Source of the DNA: CAYVBE01 sp964448935
Lineage (GTDB): Bacteria > Planctomycetota > Brocadiia > SM23-32
Direction: 5' to 3'
Assembly (NCBI GenBank): GCA_964448935.1
Contig: CAYVBE010000011.1
Span: 1 to 46,990 of the forward strand
Length of the DNA stretch: 46,990 bases
Shown here: piece by piece, positions 8,130 to 16,417 of the stretch
Position numbering within the stretch: position 1 is the stretch's first letter
How the letters are laid out: every line of letters begins with the position of its first letter
The notes under the pieces: generated by a model
Database searches by the model: none
What the model was told of the DNA's origin: nothing
Seen by the model: the letters and a program-made list of their open reading frames with translations, nothing else
Program-made: the position numbers and the translations under genes

Positions 8130-10658
8130 ATGAGTGAACAGACCGCCGACAAGGACGGCATACGCGTTCCGCAACCTTCCGGTCGGCCGTATTTCCGGCC
8201 GCTTCAGACCGTTGAGGTGCAACTCGACGAGGACCTGGCCGACGGGGGCCCCACCGTGCACGTGCTGGATGGGGAAGGGCGGGAATACCACTGCGCGCCG
8301 GCCGAGCGGACGATGCGTTTTCAGATCGGCGGTTCACTGGGGTGGCACGCCGTGATGGTGCGCTCCGGCGACCGCCTTCTGGGGCAGGCGCGGTTCAAGG
8401 TGGACTGCCGGACGAGCCTTGACGACGGCGGCGACTGGCCCTCCCACCTGCTGCAGATACTGCGCTACTCCGTGAGCAGGAGCAACCGCTGGGGCAAGGG
8501 GGATGTGGCGCGCTACAACGGCAGGCTCTACACCAAATACGCCGGCTGGCTCTACGACCACGTTGCCGCGGCAATGGGCGCGCAGTACTACCGGGATGAT
8601 TTCCGCGAGGCCATAGACCTCTTCGCCGCGGGGCAGCGCGAGGACGGCATGATCTACAGCAACTACAAGCACCCCTACTCGCACACCAGTGAGTGGGAAT
8701 GGCGCTTCGGCCCCGATTTCGTGAAGGTTCCCGAGGAGGAGGATTCCAGCTACATCTTTGTGCGCGTCCCGCTGGAGAACAGCGAGGAATATATGTTCAT
8801 CGAGGGCGTGTACCGTTGCTGGAAAGCCACCGGCGACACCGAATGGATGAAGGGCAAGCTCGATAACTGCCTGAAGGCCGTCGAGTATGCCACCACGGAC
8901 CCGTACCGCTGGTCCGAGAAATACCAGATGATGAGGAAGGGCTACAGCATAGACATGTGGGACTTCCAGTCGAAGTTCGACTCGGCGCTCGTCGGCGGCG
9001 ACATCATGCTCGTGACCCTGGAGGACACCCACTTCAACATCTTCTATGGGGACAACGGCCACATGGCACAGAGCTGCCACTACCTCGCCGAGATGCTGAC
9101 ATATGTCGGGCGCAACGAGGAGGCCAGGGAGATACAGGAGGTGGGCGGTGCGCTGAAAGAGCGCATTGATGAGCTTTCGTGGACCGGCACGCATTACATC
9201 CACATGGTGCCCGAGGAGCCGGACGCCATTGACCGGGATTTCGGCGTGGACACGGACCGGCAGGTCTCCCTGCACAACGCCTGGCTGCTGAACCGCGGTA
9301 TGACCCAGGAGCAGTGCCGGGCGGTGATCGAGACTTACCGGCGCATCCGCCGGGAGATGCCCCGGACCTCTCCCGGGGAATGGTACACCATATATCCGCC
9401 GTTCGAGAGGGGCTGGAACGGCCCCAAGTGGGAATACATGAATGGCAGCGTCACGGGGATCTGCGCCGGCGAACTCGCGCGTGGGGCCCTGGAGCACGGA
9501 TTCGAGACGTACGGCGTGGACATCCTGCGGCGTGTCCACGACCTGGCCGGCAAAACGGGCAACCTGCTCGACGGCGGCTATAACGGGGCTATCGTGGAAG
9601 AGCCCGACAGGAGCTTCACGACGGTGTCCCTGGGTGCAGCGGCGAACACCGACTTCCGGGGCACCGCCGAGAGCGATGCCATCGGATGGAGCCAGGAGGG
9701 TGAGAACGATCTGCGCAACATGCCCACCGGCGAACAGAGCTTCCACGGCGTGCCTTTCGATGTCATTGACCCCGAAAAGAACGACGGCCGGGCGTGCATC
9801 GGCATAGCCGGGCGGCCGCCATATGCTTCAGAGGCGGAGCTTCCGGTCGGCCGGAAAGCGGCCTCGCTGTATCTGCTGCACACCAAGGCCGGGCCCGGTC
9901 TGGTCGGGCGGCTGGAAGTGCTGTACGAGGACGGCAGCGAATATCTGCACCGCATTGCGGCGCAGGAGATCAACGGCGATGGGCCTGCGATCGGAGACTG
10001 GTGGCACCCGAGCGCGCCGGAACAGAAACGGGGGATCCCCACGTTGAAGGTTGCCTGGCGGGGGCATAACCCGCGCGCCAACGATGTCGGTGTTTACGTC
10101 TATGGCCTCAACAACCCGCATCCCGAGAAGACCATCGAGAAGGTCCGCCTCCGCGTGCCCGAAGGCGAGACGCGGGCTATCTGGTGGGTCCTGGGCCTGA
10201 CGCTCTCGGATACGGAAGTGTACTTCCGTCCGAGCATAAGCTGCGGAATGCCGCGCAACTGGTCCTCCGGCGAGATGATGTACGGCCTGTTCGAGGGCCT
10301 TATCGGGGTGCAGGACACGGGTGTGGGCTTCGACCGCGTGCGGCTGGTGCCGCGCTGGGAGGCGGCGGACAAGGACGAGGTGGAAGTCGTCGTTCGATAC
10401 GCCGCCTGCGACGGGTATGTGTCCTATCGCTACCGCCGGGAGACAAATCCCGATGGCCGCGCCACATATCGCCTGACGTTCTCGGGCAACGCGCGGGAGA
10501 TGCTCGTCGAGCTGCTTCTGCCGGAGGGCGGCCAGGTACAGCAACTGACGCTGAACGGGAAGCCGACCCGCGCGGAGGTCAGGACGGTGGAAGAATCCCG
10601 CTACGCCGTGGTGCGTGTCGGAGGCAGCGGCGTGCACTCGGTAGTCCTTCGCACGTAG
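8130..10658 (+). CDS. Cytoplasmic (alpha/alpha)6-toroid glycosidase-like protein
   Basis: The 842-residue product has no signal peptide. After an N-terminal beta domain (about 1-110), residues about 110-480 show the regular helical pairs of a six-hairpin glycosidase toroid, such as EGVYRCWKATGDTEWMKGKL and SLHNAWLLNRGMTQEQC, with many aromatic and acidic residues that could line an active site (for example SIDMWDFQSKFDSALV and NGPKWEYMNGSV). Two beta-rich regions follow (about 500-690, including FHGVPFDVIDPE, and 700-842). The architecture recalls GH63/GH78/GH133-like enzymes, but I cannot assign a family or a catalytic pair. GAGAG upstream of the ATG is a weak ribosome-binding site. It is divergent from the RuBisCO-like operon and ends 8 bp from the convergent toroid gene. 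Confidence 0.7.
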   Translation: MSEQTADKDGIRVPQPSGRPYFRPLQTVEVQLDEDLADGGPTVHVLDGEGREYHCAPAERTMRFQIGGSLGWHAVMVRSGDRLLGQARFKVDCRTSLDDGGDWPSHLLQILRYSVSRSNRWGKGDVARYNGRLYTKYAGWLYDHVAAAMGAQYYRDDFREAIDLFAAGQREDGMIYSNYKHPYSHTSEWEWRFGPDFVKVPEEEDSSYIFVRVPLENSEEYMFIEGVYRCWKATGDTEWMKGKLDNCLKAVEYATTDPYRWSEKYQMMRKGYSIDMWDFQSKFDSALVGGDIMLVTLEDTHFNIFYGDNGHMAQSCHYLAEMLTYVGRNEEAREIQEVGGALKERIDELSWTGTHYIHMVPEEPDAIDRDFGVDTDRQVSLHNAWLLNRGMTQEQCRAVIETYRRIRREMPRTSPGEWYTIYPPFERGWNGPKWEYMNGSVTGICAGELARGALEHGFETYGVDILRRVHDLAGKTGNLLDGGYNGAIVEEPDRSFTTVSLGAAANTDFRGTAESDAIGWSQEGENDLRNMPTGEQSFHGVPFDVIDPEKNDGRACIGIAGRPPYASEAELPVGRKAASLYLLHTKAGPGLVGRLEVLYEDGSEYLHRIAAQEINGDGPAIGDWWHPSAPEQKRGIPTLKVAWRGHNPRANDVGVYVYGLNNPHPEKTIEKVRLRVPEGETRAIWWVLGLTLSDTEVYFRPSISCGMPRNWSSGEMMYGLFEGLIGVQDTGVGFDRVRLVPRWEAADKDEVEVVVRYAACDGYVSYRYRRETNPDGRATYRLTFSGNAREMLVELLLPEGGQVQQLTLNGKPTRAEVRTVEESRYAVVRVGGSGVHSVVLRT

Positions 10659-10666
10659 CGGCCGAC

Positions 10667-12727
10667 TCATCTCTGACCGAGCCGGACCGCGAAGTCGCCG
10701 CGGCCCGCGAACTCCACGTAGTGCCAGCCGTTGGCCCGGGTGTCCTCGGTCTGCAGCGGCCGGCCGTCGGCGTCCGCCACCCCGCACTCGCCGGGCATGT
10801 TCCGGAAGGCCAGGACGTTCTTTCCGTAACCGCGCACGCGGAAGGCCGGCCCATCCTCAACATCCAGCAGCCTGACCGTGGAATACATCAGGGTCGGTCC
10901 GCGCGCTCCGTCCTCCCCAAGTTTCACCACGATCTTGGTCTCCGGCTCCAGCCATTCCTCCGGTAGCTGCAGGGAGTCTTGCAGTTCCCGCCCGTTCACA
11001 TGGATGCTCTGCAGGTCGCCCGAACCCACGAAGCGCACGTCCAGATGATTTCCGCGATAGCCGTAGTTACCGATGTTCCGGATCAGATCGTTGGCACGCA
11101 ACGCAAGGCCAAAGGGCAGCCGCAGCAGGCCACGGCTGAGCATGGCGGCCTGCATGAGACCGGTGCTGAAGGGCTGAGGGCGGTTGTCGTGATAGCTGCC
11201 GTCGGGACAGTTGACGTCCTCCACCAGGGCGCCCGGCATCTGCAGGTAGCGGCCCGCCGCCCGGCACTGGGGCAGATAGACGTCCATGAACCGCTCCAGG
11301 TTCTCGGAGCCGAACAGCGCCTGATCCTGCGCCACGATCGTGCGGAAGCACTGGTGGACGAAACGCTCCTTGCCCTGCTCGACCGGCGCGAGGTCGAACC
11401 GGTCATCGCCGCGCAGCAGCTCCGGTATCTCGCCCATGTCCGGCACAAAGTACGTCCCAGGCGGCCAGTGGGGCGGATCGGTTTTGTGGGCTTCGCTGCC
11501 ATCCTCCAGCAGCAGGACGGCCGAGAACTGCGGCTTCTGCCGACACCGCCTCAGGAAGCACTCCAGTCCGACGGTTTTCCCCAGAAAGCGGTCTCCGTCC
11601 TCGACCATCGTGCCCGGCATGAGGTAGGTGTTATACATCATCAGGTTGAACGGGAAGTCGTAGCTGCGGGTGATGGCCTTGCCCTCGTGAGACGGCGTGC
11701 TGCCGGTCCGGGGGCAGCCGACGGCCTCGTCCCAGCCGTAGTCGTAGCTGCCCTTGTAGGGGTTTTTTCCCCGGTAGTAGGTGCCGAAGGCGCCGCGCTT
11801 CGAGTCGTAGCAGAGGCGCTCCAGCCAATCCAGCGACGCCAGCATCGCCTCCAGGTATTCGCCCTCCAGGAACTCGCGTGAGCCCGTTTGTGTCCAGTGG
11901 GTGAAGGCGCTCCAGACGGCCCAGTAGGTGCCCCATTCCTCCTGTTTCGATATCCGGCCGTTGACGAGCTGGCCGAAATACCACCCCGGCACGGGTGCAT
12001 CGGTCCAGGTGGGGTTGCCGAGTTGGAAGCGCGTCCAGCGCTCCAGATACTCGGGCCAGCCGCAGTGGGCGGCATAGACGGCCGTCATGGCGCCGTCCAT
12101 GTGCCAGATCAGGTAGTAGAGGGATCGAAACGCCGCCGGCAGCGCGCCGCCGTGGTCCTGCGCGCTGAGCATGCCCCGCTTGTTCAGGGCGTACTGGGCG
12201 TCCCATTGCGGCCGGTCTCGGAAGGTAACGCTGCCCCTGTCCGTGGCGCGCGCGATGGCGCGCTCGTTGCGGTTCAGCAGTGCCTCGGGCGCTTCCCGGG
12301 CCAGCCGCGATGCTGTCTGCGCGGGGGTTTCCCAGTCCAGTTCGCCGGCGATCACCAGCGGCTGGCCGGCACTCAGCCGGATGCGGGCGTAGGTGCTGCG
12401 CCCACGGTCCGTCGAGCGCTGGTGGCGAAAGGTCCCCTCACCCGTGCCCGCAACGGCCGCGAACTCCAGCGTCAGCCCGCGGTCCGGGTGCAGCACGGCG
12501 AAGCAGGAATCGTCCCGCTGTCCGGACCTGTCCTGCTTGTTGGACTTGAAGTCCACCACCTCCGGCTCCTCGAACCACAGCAGCACTGCCGGATCGTCCA
12601 CAAGCGGCACCACGTGCAACCGCTGTCCCTCGTAGTGGAGCACGGAGTGGAACGGATCGTAGTCGCAGGAGACGTAGCCCGCCGCATTGCCGTCCGGTTT
12701 TCTGGGGCCGCTATCACGACGTGGCAC
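10667..12727 (-). CDS. (alpha/alpha)6-toroid glycosidase-like protein, doubtful 5' end
   Basis: The 686-residue frame has an N-terminal beta-sandwich portion (about 1-150), an alpha-toroid (about 170-560; for example YYLIWHMDGAMTAVYAAHCG and WGTYWAVWSAFTHW) and a C-terminal beta domain. No signal peptide is seen. The only start near the 5' end is GTG at 12727; it has no Shine-Dalgarno sequence, and an in-frame TAA lies two codons upstream. The protein therefore seems to begin inside a beta-domain, so it may be N-terminally truncated or frameshifted. The family resembles glycoside hydrolases of the six-hairpin superfamily, but no catalytic residues are assignable. It is convergent with the neighbouring toroid gene and divergent from the iron regulator, 119 bp away. 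Confidence 0.65.
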   Translation of the reverse strand: MPRRDSGPRKPDGNAAGYVSCDYDPFHSVLHYEGQRLHVVPLVDDPAVLLWFEEPEVVDFKSNKQDRSGQRDDSCFAVLHPDRGLTLEFAAVAGTGEGTFRHQRSTDRGRSTYARIRLSAGQPLVIAGELDWETPAQTASRLAREAPEALLNRNERAIARATDRGSVTFRDRPQWDAQYALNKRGMLSAQDHGGALPAAFRSLYYLIWHMDGAMTAVYAAHCGWPEYLERWTRFQLGNPTWTDAPVPGWYFGQLVNGRISKQEEWGTYWAVWSAFTHWTQTGSREFLEGEYLEAMLASLDWLERLCYDSKRGAFGTYYRGKNPYKGSYDYGWDEAVGCPRTGSTPSHEGKAITRSYDFPFNLMMYNTYLMPGTMVEDGDRFLGKTVGLECFLRRCRQKPQFSAVLLLEDGSEAHKTDPPHWPPGTYFVPDMGEIPELLRGDDRFDLAPVEQGKERFVHQCFRTIVAQDQALFGSENLERFMDVYLPQCRAAGRYLQMPGALVEDVNCPDGSYHDNRPQPFSTGLMQAAMLSRGLLRLPFGLALRANDLIRNIGNYGYRGNHLDVRFVGSGDLQSIHVNGRELQDSLQLPEEWLEPETKIVVKLGEDGARGPTLMYSTVRLLDVEDGPAFRVRGYGKNVLAFRNMPGECGVADADGRPLQTEDTRANGWHYVEFAGRGDFAVRLGQR

Positions 12728-12780
12728 AAGTCGTTACGTGATCGACAGCCTCGGGAAGAGGGTCTTTTTGCCGTTTTCGT

Positions 12781-12809
12781 TTGACGGGGAGGGATGGCAC
12801 GGGTAGAAT
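12781..12809 (+). promoter_or_regulatory. Sigma70-type promoter of the iron-uptake operon
   Basis: TTGACG (12781-12786, five of six consensus bases) and TAGAAT (12804-12809, five of six) are separated by exactly 17 nt. The predicted transcription start, around 12815-12817, falls inside the palindrome described next, so a bound regulator would block initiation. Confidence 0.7.
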
Positions 12810-12810
12810 G

Positions 12811-12824
12811 TTGGACTACTCCAA
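12811..12824 (+). promoter_or_regulatory. Candidate metalloregulator operator, copy 1
   Basis: TTGGACTACTCCAA is a 14-bp near-palindrome (12 of 14 positions symmetric) lying one base after the -10 element and just before the GGAGGTGA ribosome-binding site of the regulator gene. A nearly identical palindrome precedes feoB. Autoregulation by the DtxR/MntR-type protein is inferred from position. Confidence 0.5.
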
Positions 12825-12846
12825 GTTTACGGAGGTGAGATTCACG

Positions 12847-13617
12847 ATGACTGGTAGCCACGGCCTGACGGCGAGCCTGGAGGACTATCTGGAAGCGATA
12901 GGCTGGCTGGTGGTGCGCAAGGGAGAGGCCCGCTCCAAGGACATCGCCGAGGCCGTCTCCGTACACATCTCGACGGTCACCACGGCCCTGCGCAAACTGT
13001 CCGAGAAGCGCCTGATCAACTACAGCCCTTACCAGCCCGCGACGCTGACGGAGGAGGGCCGCCGGGTGGCAAACCGGATCGTCGGCCGTCACGAGGATAT
13101 CAGGAGTTTTCTCACGGAGATCCTGTTGGTGGACAAGGAAGTGGCCGAGGAAAACGCATGCCGGATGGAGCACGTGCTGGACGAGCAGGTGATGGAGCAT
13201 CTGGCTTTGTTTGCAGAATTCGTAAAGGAATGTCCCCGGGCCGGCGATGATTGGCTGAACAGGTTCGAATACTTCCTGGAGCATGGGGGCAGGCCGCCCG
13301 AGGATGGGCAGGCCATGAAGCAGTGGTTACGAGAGTTTCGACAGAAGGTGGATGAGCGGGACAAAGGAGGGAAAGGAGAACAGGACCGGATGGTCACCCT
13401 CGATGAATTGAAAAGCGGTCAAAGAGCGAAGATCGTTAAGGTAGGAGGCGGTGGCCCCGTGCGCCGCCGCATTGTGGACATGGGGGCCGTGAAGGGCACG
13501 CCCGTGGAGGTGGTCAAGGTGGCACCCCTCGGCGACCCCATAGAGATCAAAATAAAGGGCTATAGCCTCACTCTTCGAAAAGAGGAGGCAGCCCGCATCA
13601 CCGTCAAGCCCCAGTAG
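12847..13617 (+). CDS. DtxR/MntR-family metal-dependent regulator with C-terminal FeoA domain
   Basis: The 256-residue protein starts at the ATG at 12847, 8 nt after a strong GGAGGTGA; earlier in-frame starts fall within the promoter. Residues about 7-75 form the winged-helix DNA-binding domain (SKDIAEAVSVHISTVTTALR), and 76-150 the metal-binding/dimerisation domain. Putative metal ligands combine both subfamilies: D13, E16, H82, E108 and H109 as in MntR, with C105 in NACRMEH at the place of DtxR Cys102. Residues about 182-256 are an SH3-like FeoA domain (VDMGAVKGTPVEVVKVAPLG, IKGYSLTLRKEEA). It probably senses Fe(II) or Mn(II) and represses this operon. It is the first gene, 5 bp before feoA. 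Confidence 0.9.
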   Translation: MTGSHGLTASLEDYLEAIGWLVVRKGEARSKDIAEAVSVHISTVTTALRKLSEKRLINYSPYQPATLTEEGRRVANRIVGRHEDIRSFLTEILLVDKEVAEENACRMEHVLDEQVMEHLALFAEFVKECPRAGDDWLNRFEYFLEHGGRPPEDGQAMKQWLREFRQKVDERDKGGKGEQDRMVTLDELKSGQRAKIVKVGGGGPVRRRIVDMGAVKGTPVEVVKVAPLGDPIEIKIKGYSLTLRKEEAARITVKPQ

Positions 13618-13622
13618 AGAAG

Positions 13623-13871
13623 ATGAAACCGACGACAAAGCCGGCGATGCCGCTGCTGATGCTGGAGCCTGGACACCGCGCGACGGTGACCAAAGTGCGC
13701 GGTGGCCGCGGCTTCATCCACCGCCTGGCCTCGATGGGCATTCTGCCCGGCGCCGCCGTTTCACTTGTCAGGGGCGGGCCGGGCGGACCGGTCATTGTCC
13801 AAGTTTGTGGCAGCCGGGTGATCATTGGGCGCGGCATGGCTCACCGGATAATGGTGCAGCCGTCGGACTGA
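13623..13871 (+). CDS. feoA: FeoA family ferrous iron transport accessory protein
   Basis: This 82-residue SH3-like protein carries the FeoA signature: LEPGHRATVTKVRGG, then RLASMGILPGAAVSLVRG, then a C-terminal beta strand ending in IGRGMAHRIMVQ, which corresponds to the usual 'ialG..lA..I.V' close. It is cytoplasmic and is thought to dock on FeoB and affect its GTPase or transport activity. The gene starts 5 bp after the regulator stop, with only a poor Shine-Dalgarno sequence (AGAGAAG directly before ATG), suggesting translational coupling. Because the regulator also ends in a FeoA domain, the operon has two FeoA modules. Confidence 0.9.
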   Translation: MKPTTKPAMPLLMLEPGHRATVTKVRGGRGFIHRLASMGILPGAAVSLVRGGPGGPVIVQVCGSRVIIGRGMAHRIMVQPSD

Positions 13872-13895
13872 CAGGGTGTTTTTTTGCGCAGGAAG

Positions 13896-13909
13896 TTGGA
13901 GTACTCAAA
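13896..13909 (+). promoter_or_regulatory. Candidate metalloregulator operator, copy 2 (before feoB)
   Basis: TTGGAGTACTCAAA is a 14-bp near-palindrome centred on GAGTACTC, differing from copy 1 at two positions. Similarity continues through AAGTT into the GAGGAG ribosome-binding site of feoB. A possible weak promoter (CTGACA at 13868-13873) lies upstream. It may control feoB separately from the first two genes. Confidence 0.5.
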
Positions 13910-13932
13910 GTTCATAGAGGAGAACTGTCGCC

Positions 13933-16032
13933 ATGCGTGCGACCGATGCACAAGCCGTGGAGCGAAAACCGATCAAGGTGGCACTTGCGGGCAACCCCAA
14001 CTCGGGCAAGACCACCGTGTTCAACGCGCTGGCCGGGGGGCGCCAGCACGTGGGCAACTACCCCGGTGTGACGGTGGAGAAGAAGGAAGCGCAGATCACA
14101 TACGAGGGCCAACGGCTCCATCTCGTGGACCTGCCGGGCACCTACAGCCTCACCGCCTACAGCATCGAAGAACTGGTGGCTCGTGACTTCGTCATAGATG
14201 AAAAACCTGACGTGGTGGTGGACATCATTGATGCCTCCAACCTCGAGCGCAACCTCTACCTGGCGGTGCAGTTCATGGAGCTGGGTATCCCCCTGGTGCT
14301 CGTTCTGAACATGAGTGACGTGGCCGAGGCGCGCGGTTTCGACATTGACACCGATCTGCTCTCCAGGCTTCTGGGTGTGACCATCGTACGCACCGTGGGC
14401 CACAAGGGCGCCGGCATGGAGCGGCTGAAAGAAGCCATCGTCGAGGTCGGCGCCGGAAGGGCCGACAGCCCCGTGCGCGTCACCTATGGGGAGGAGTTAG
14501 AGCGTGAACTGGCAAAGCTGGTCGCCCTTGTTGAAGGCGAGGGGACCCTGCGCAGACGCTATGAGCCGCGCTGGCTGGCCATCAAGCTGCTGGAGGGCGA
14601 CGAACAAGCGGGCGCCGATGTGCGGCAGGCGGCCGGGGACGTTTCGGCTATCCTGTCGGCGGTGCGAGGGGCCGCGCGCCGGATAGAGAGGCGCTTCGGC
14701 GAGGACCCGGAGGTTGTCATTGCGGACCATCGCTACGGGTTCATCTCCGGCGCCTGCCAGGAGGCGGTAAGGCAGACGGTCGAATCGCGGCACACGATGA
14801 GCGACCGCATAGACCAGGTGGTCACCAGCCGTCTGCTGGGCATTCCCATCTTCCTGGGCCTCATGTACCTGGTTTTCAACCTTACGTTCACCCTCAGCGT
14901 GCCGCTGATGGATTGGACGGAGGCCTTTTTCGGCTGGCTGGGCGCACGTGCGGCTGCTCTGTGGCCCGCCGGTTCTGAGAGCGCCCTGAAGTCGCTCACC
15001 GTGGACGGCCTTATCGGCGGCGTCGGCGGGGTGCTGGTCTTCTTTCCCGTCATTCTGCTGCTGTTTCTTGCCATTTCCATACTCGAGGACTCCGGCTACA
15101 TGGCGCGCGCGGCGTTCATCGTGGACCGGTTGATGCACAAGATCGGTCTCCACGGCCGGAGTTTCATCCCGATGCTGCTGGGTTTCGGATGCACGGTGCC
15201 GGCCATCATGGCCACCCGCACCATGGAGAGCCGCCGGGACAGGTTGACGACCATGCAGGTGTTGCCGCTGATGAGTTGTGGCGCCCGGCTCCCCATCTAC
15301 GCTCTGTTCATTCCGGCATTCTTCCCCGCAGGCTGGCACACCCCGATGCTGTGGGGCATCTACCTGATCGGCATAGTGCTGGCAATCCTGCTGGCCAAAC
15401 TGCTGCGCTCCACGCTTTTCAAGGGCGAGGTGGCGCCGTTCGTAATGGAACTTCCCCCTTACCGCATGCCCACGCTGCGCGGGACGCTCATCCACATGTG
15501 GGAGAGGGGCTGGCTGTTCCTTCGGAAGGCGGGGACGGTTATCGTGGGCATATCCGTCCTGCTCTGGGCGATGAACAGCTACCCGAAGCCTCCCGAGGGC
15601 AGGTTGGACGGACTGACCGCGGAACAGGTGCAGCAGGTCGAGATGTCTTACTCGGTGTCCGGACGTATCGGGCACGCCCTGGAACCCGTGATGGCTCCGA
15701 TCGGGTTCGACTGGAAGACCTCCACGGCGATGGTCGGGGCGTTCGCGGCCAAAGAGGTGTTCGTCGCCCAGCTTGGCATCGTGAACGCGGTGGGTGAGGT
15801 AGACGAGGAGTCTAAGCCCCTTCGTGAGTCACTCCAGGAGGAGTATACCCCGCTTCAGGCGTTCTGCATTATCCTGTTCTGCCTGATCAGCGTTCCCTGC
15901 ATGGCGACCGTTGCCGTCACGTGGCGGGAAAGCGGCTCCTGGAAGTGGCCGGCGCTGCAGGTCGGCGGGCTTACGGCGCTGGCCTACGTGACAACGCTGG
16001 CGGTCTACCAGTTGGGAAGTGCCTTCGCATGA
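13933..16032 (+). CDS. feoB: Ferrous iron transport protein B
   Basis: The 699-residue product is an inner-membrane Fe(II) permease with an N-terminal G domain. G1 is GNPNSGKT (residues 20-27), the switch region includes NYPGVTVEKK, G3 is DLPGTYSL and G4 is NMSD. A helical linker follows, then a membrane domain from about residue 300 with the two inverted gate repeats. GYMARAAFIVDRLM and GFGCTVPAIMATRTM, with a conserved Cys, mark the first gate, and AFAAKEVFVAQLG the second. GAGGAG precedes the ATG. It follows feoA after 61 bp containing the second palindrome, and precedes the FeoB-associated small protein by 12 bp. Length and motifs are complete. Confidence 0.97.
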   Translation: MRATDAQAVERKPIKVALAGNPNSGKTTVFNALAGGRQHVGNYPGVTVEKKEAQITYEGQRLHLVDLPGTYSLTAYSIEELVARDFVIDEKPDVVVDIIDASNLERNLYLAVQFMELGIPLVLVLNMSDVAEARGFDIDTDLLSRLLGVTIVRTVGHKGAGMERLKEAIVEVGAGRADSPVRVTYGEELERELAKLVALVEGEGTLRRRYEPRWLAIKLLEGDEQAGADVRQAAGDVSAILSAVRGAARRIERRFGEDPEVVIADHRYGFISGACQEAVRQTVESRHTMSDRIDQVVTSRLLGIPIFLGLMYLVFNLTFTLSVPLMDWTEAFFGWLGARAAALWPAGSESALKSLTVDGLIGGVGGVLVFFPVILLLFLAISILEDSGYMARAAFIVDRLMHKIGLHGRSFIPMLLGFGCTVPAIMATRTMESRRDRLTTMQVLPLMSCGARLPIYALFIPAFFPAGWHTPMLWGIYLIGIVLAILLAKLLRSTLFKGEVAPFVMELPPYRMPTLRGTLIHMWERGWLFLRKAGTVIVGISVLLWAMNSYPKPPEGRLDGLTAEQVQQVEMSYSVSGRIGHALEPVMAPIGFDWKTSTAMVGAFAAKEVFVAQLGIVNAVGEVDEESKPLRESLQEEYTPLQAFCIILFCLISVPCMATVAVTWRESGSWKWPALQVGGLTALAYVTTLAVYQLGSAFA

Positions 16033-16044
16033 AAGGAACACAAA

Positions 16045-16230
16045 ATGCCCGGCATTGAGACCTTGCTCGTGGTGCTGGTCGTGGGCCTTGCGGCCTTCAT
16101 GACCGCTCGGAGTGTCTTTAAACCTCTCGTCAGTGGCGAAACGCACTGCCAGTGTGACGCTGCATGCCCTTTCGCAGGGACAAACCAGTGCGAACACAGC
16201 AGGAAGGAGGAGGACGGCCGGAAAAGCTGA
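16045..16230 (+). CDS. FeoB-associated Cys-rich membrane protein
   Basis: This 61-residue protein has one N-terminal transmembrane helix (about residues 4-22, IETLLVVLVVGLAAFMTARS) and a short cytosolic tail with four cysteines, C35, C37, C41 and C49 (HCQCDAACPF, NQC). Size, topology, Cys pattern and position directly after feoB match the FeoB_associated family. Its role is not established; metal handling at the FeoB pore or redox sensing are proposals. AAAGGAAC precedes the ATG. Confidence 0.85.
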   Translation: MPGIETLLVVLVVGLAAFMTARSVFKPLVSGETHCQCDAACPFAGTNQCEHSRKEEDGRKS

Positions 16231-16259
16231 CCTTTGAGGAAAGCGCAGTAAAAGGCGGC

Positions 16260-16295
16260 CCGTCCGGCTGGAACCTGGCAGGGCTCACCGGACGG
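16260..16295 (+). other. Stem-loop between the Cys-rich gene and the porin gene
   Basis: CCGTCCGG (16260-16267) and CCGGACGG (16288-16295) form a perfect 8-bp GC-rich stem with a 20-nt loop. No U-tract follows, so it is not a classical terminator. It could stabilise the upstream message or lower porin expression. The rest of the 187-bp gap shows nothing firm. Confidence 0.4.
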
Positions 16296-16417
16296 ACCGC
16301 GGGGACAAACAGAGCCTGCTTCTTCGCACAGCTCGCGTCGTCCCTCTTGTACATCAAGTGTAACACGAGAATGATGCCAGGTAAACAACCCAGCCAGGCC
16401 CTGAAGGAGAATACATA

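Noticed and set aside
12808..12846. Earlier start of the metalloregulator, or a leader peptide with the LxYSKF motif shared with the region before feoB
   Set aside because: The base differences do fall mostly at third positions, but the first ATG overlaps the predicted -10 element and both segments are near-palindromes, so an operator is the better reading.
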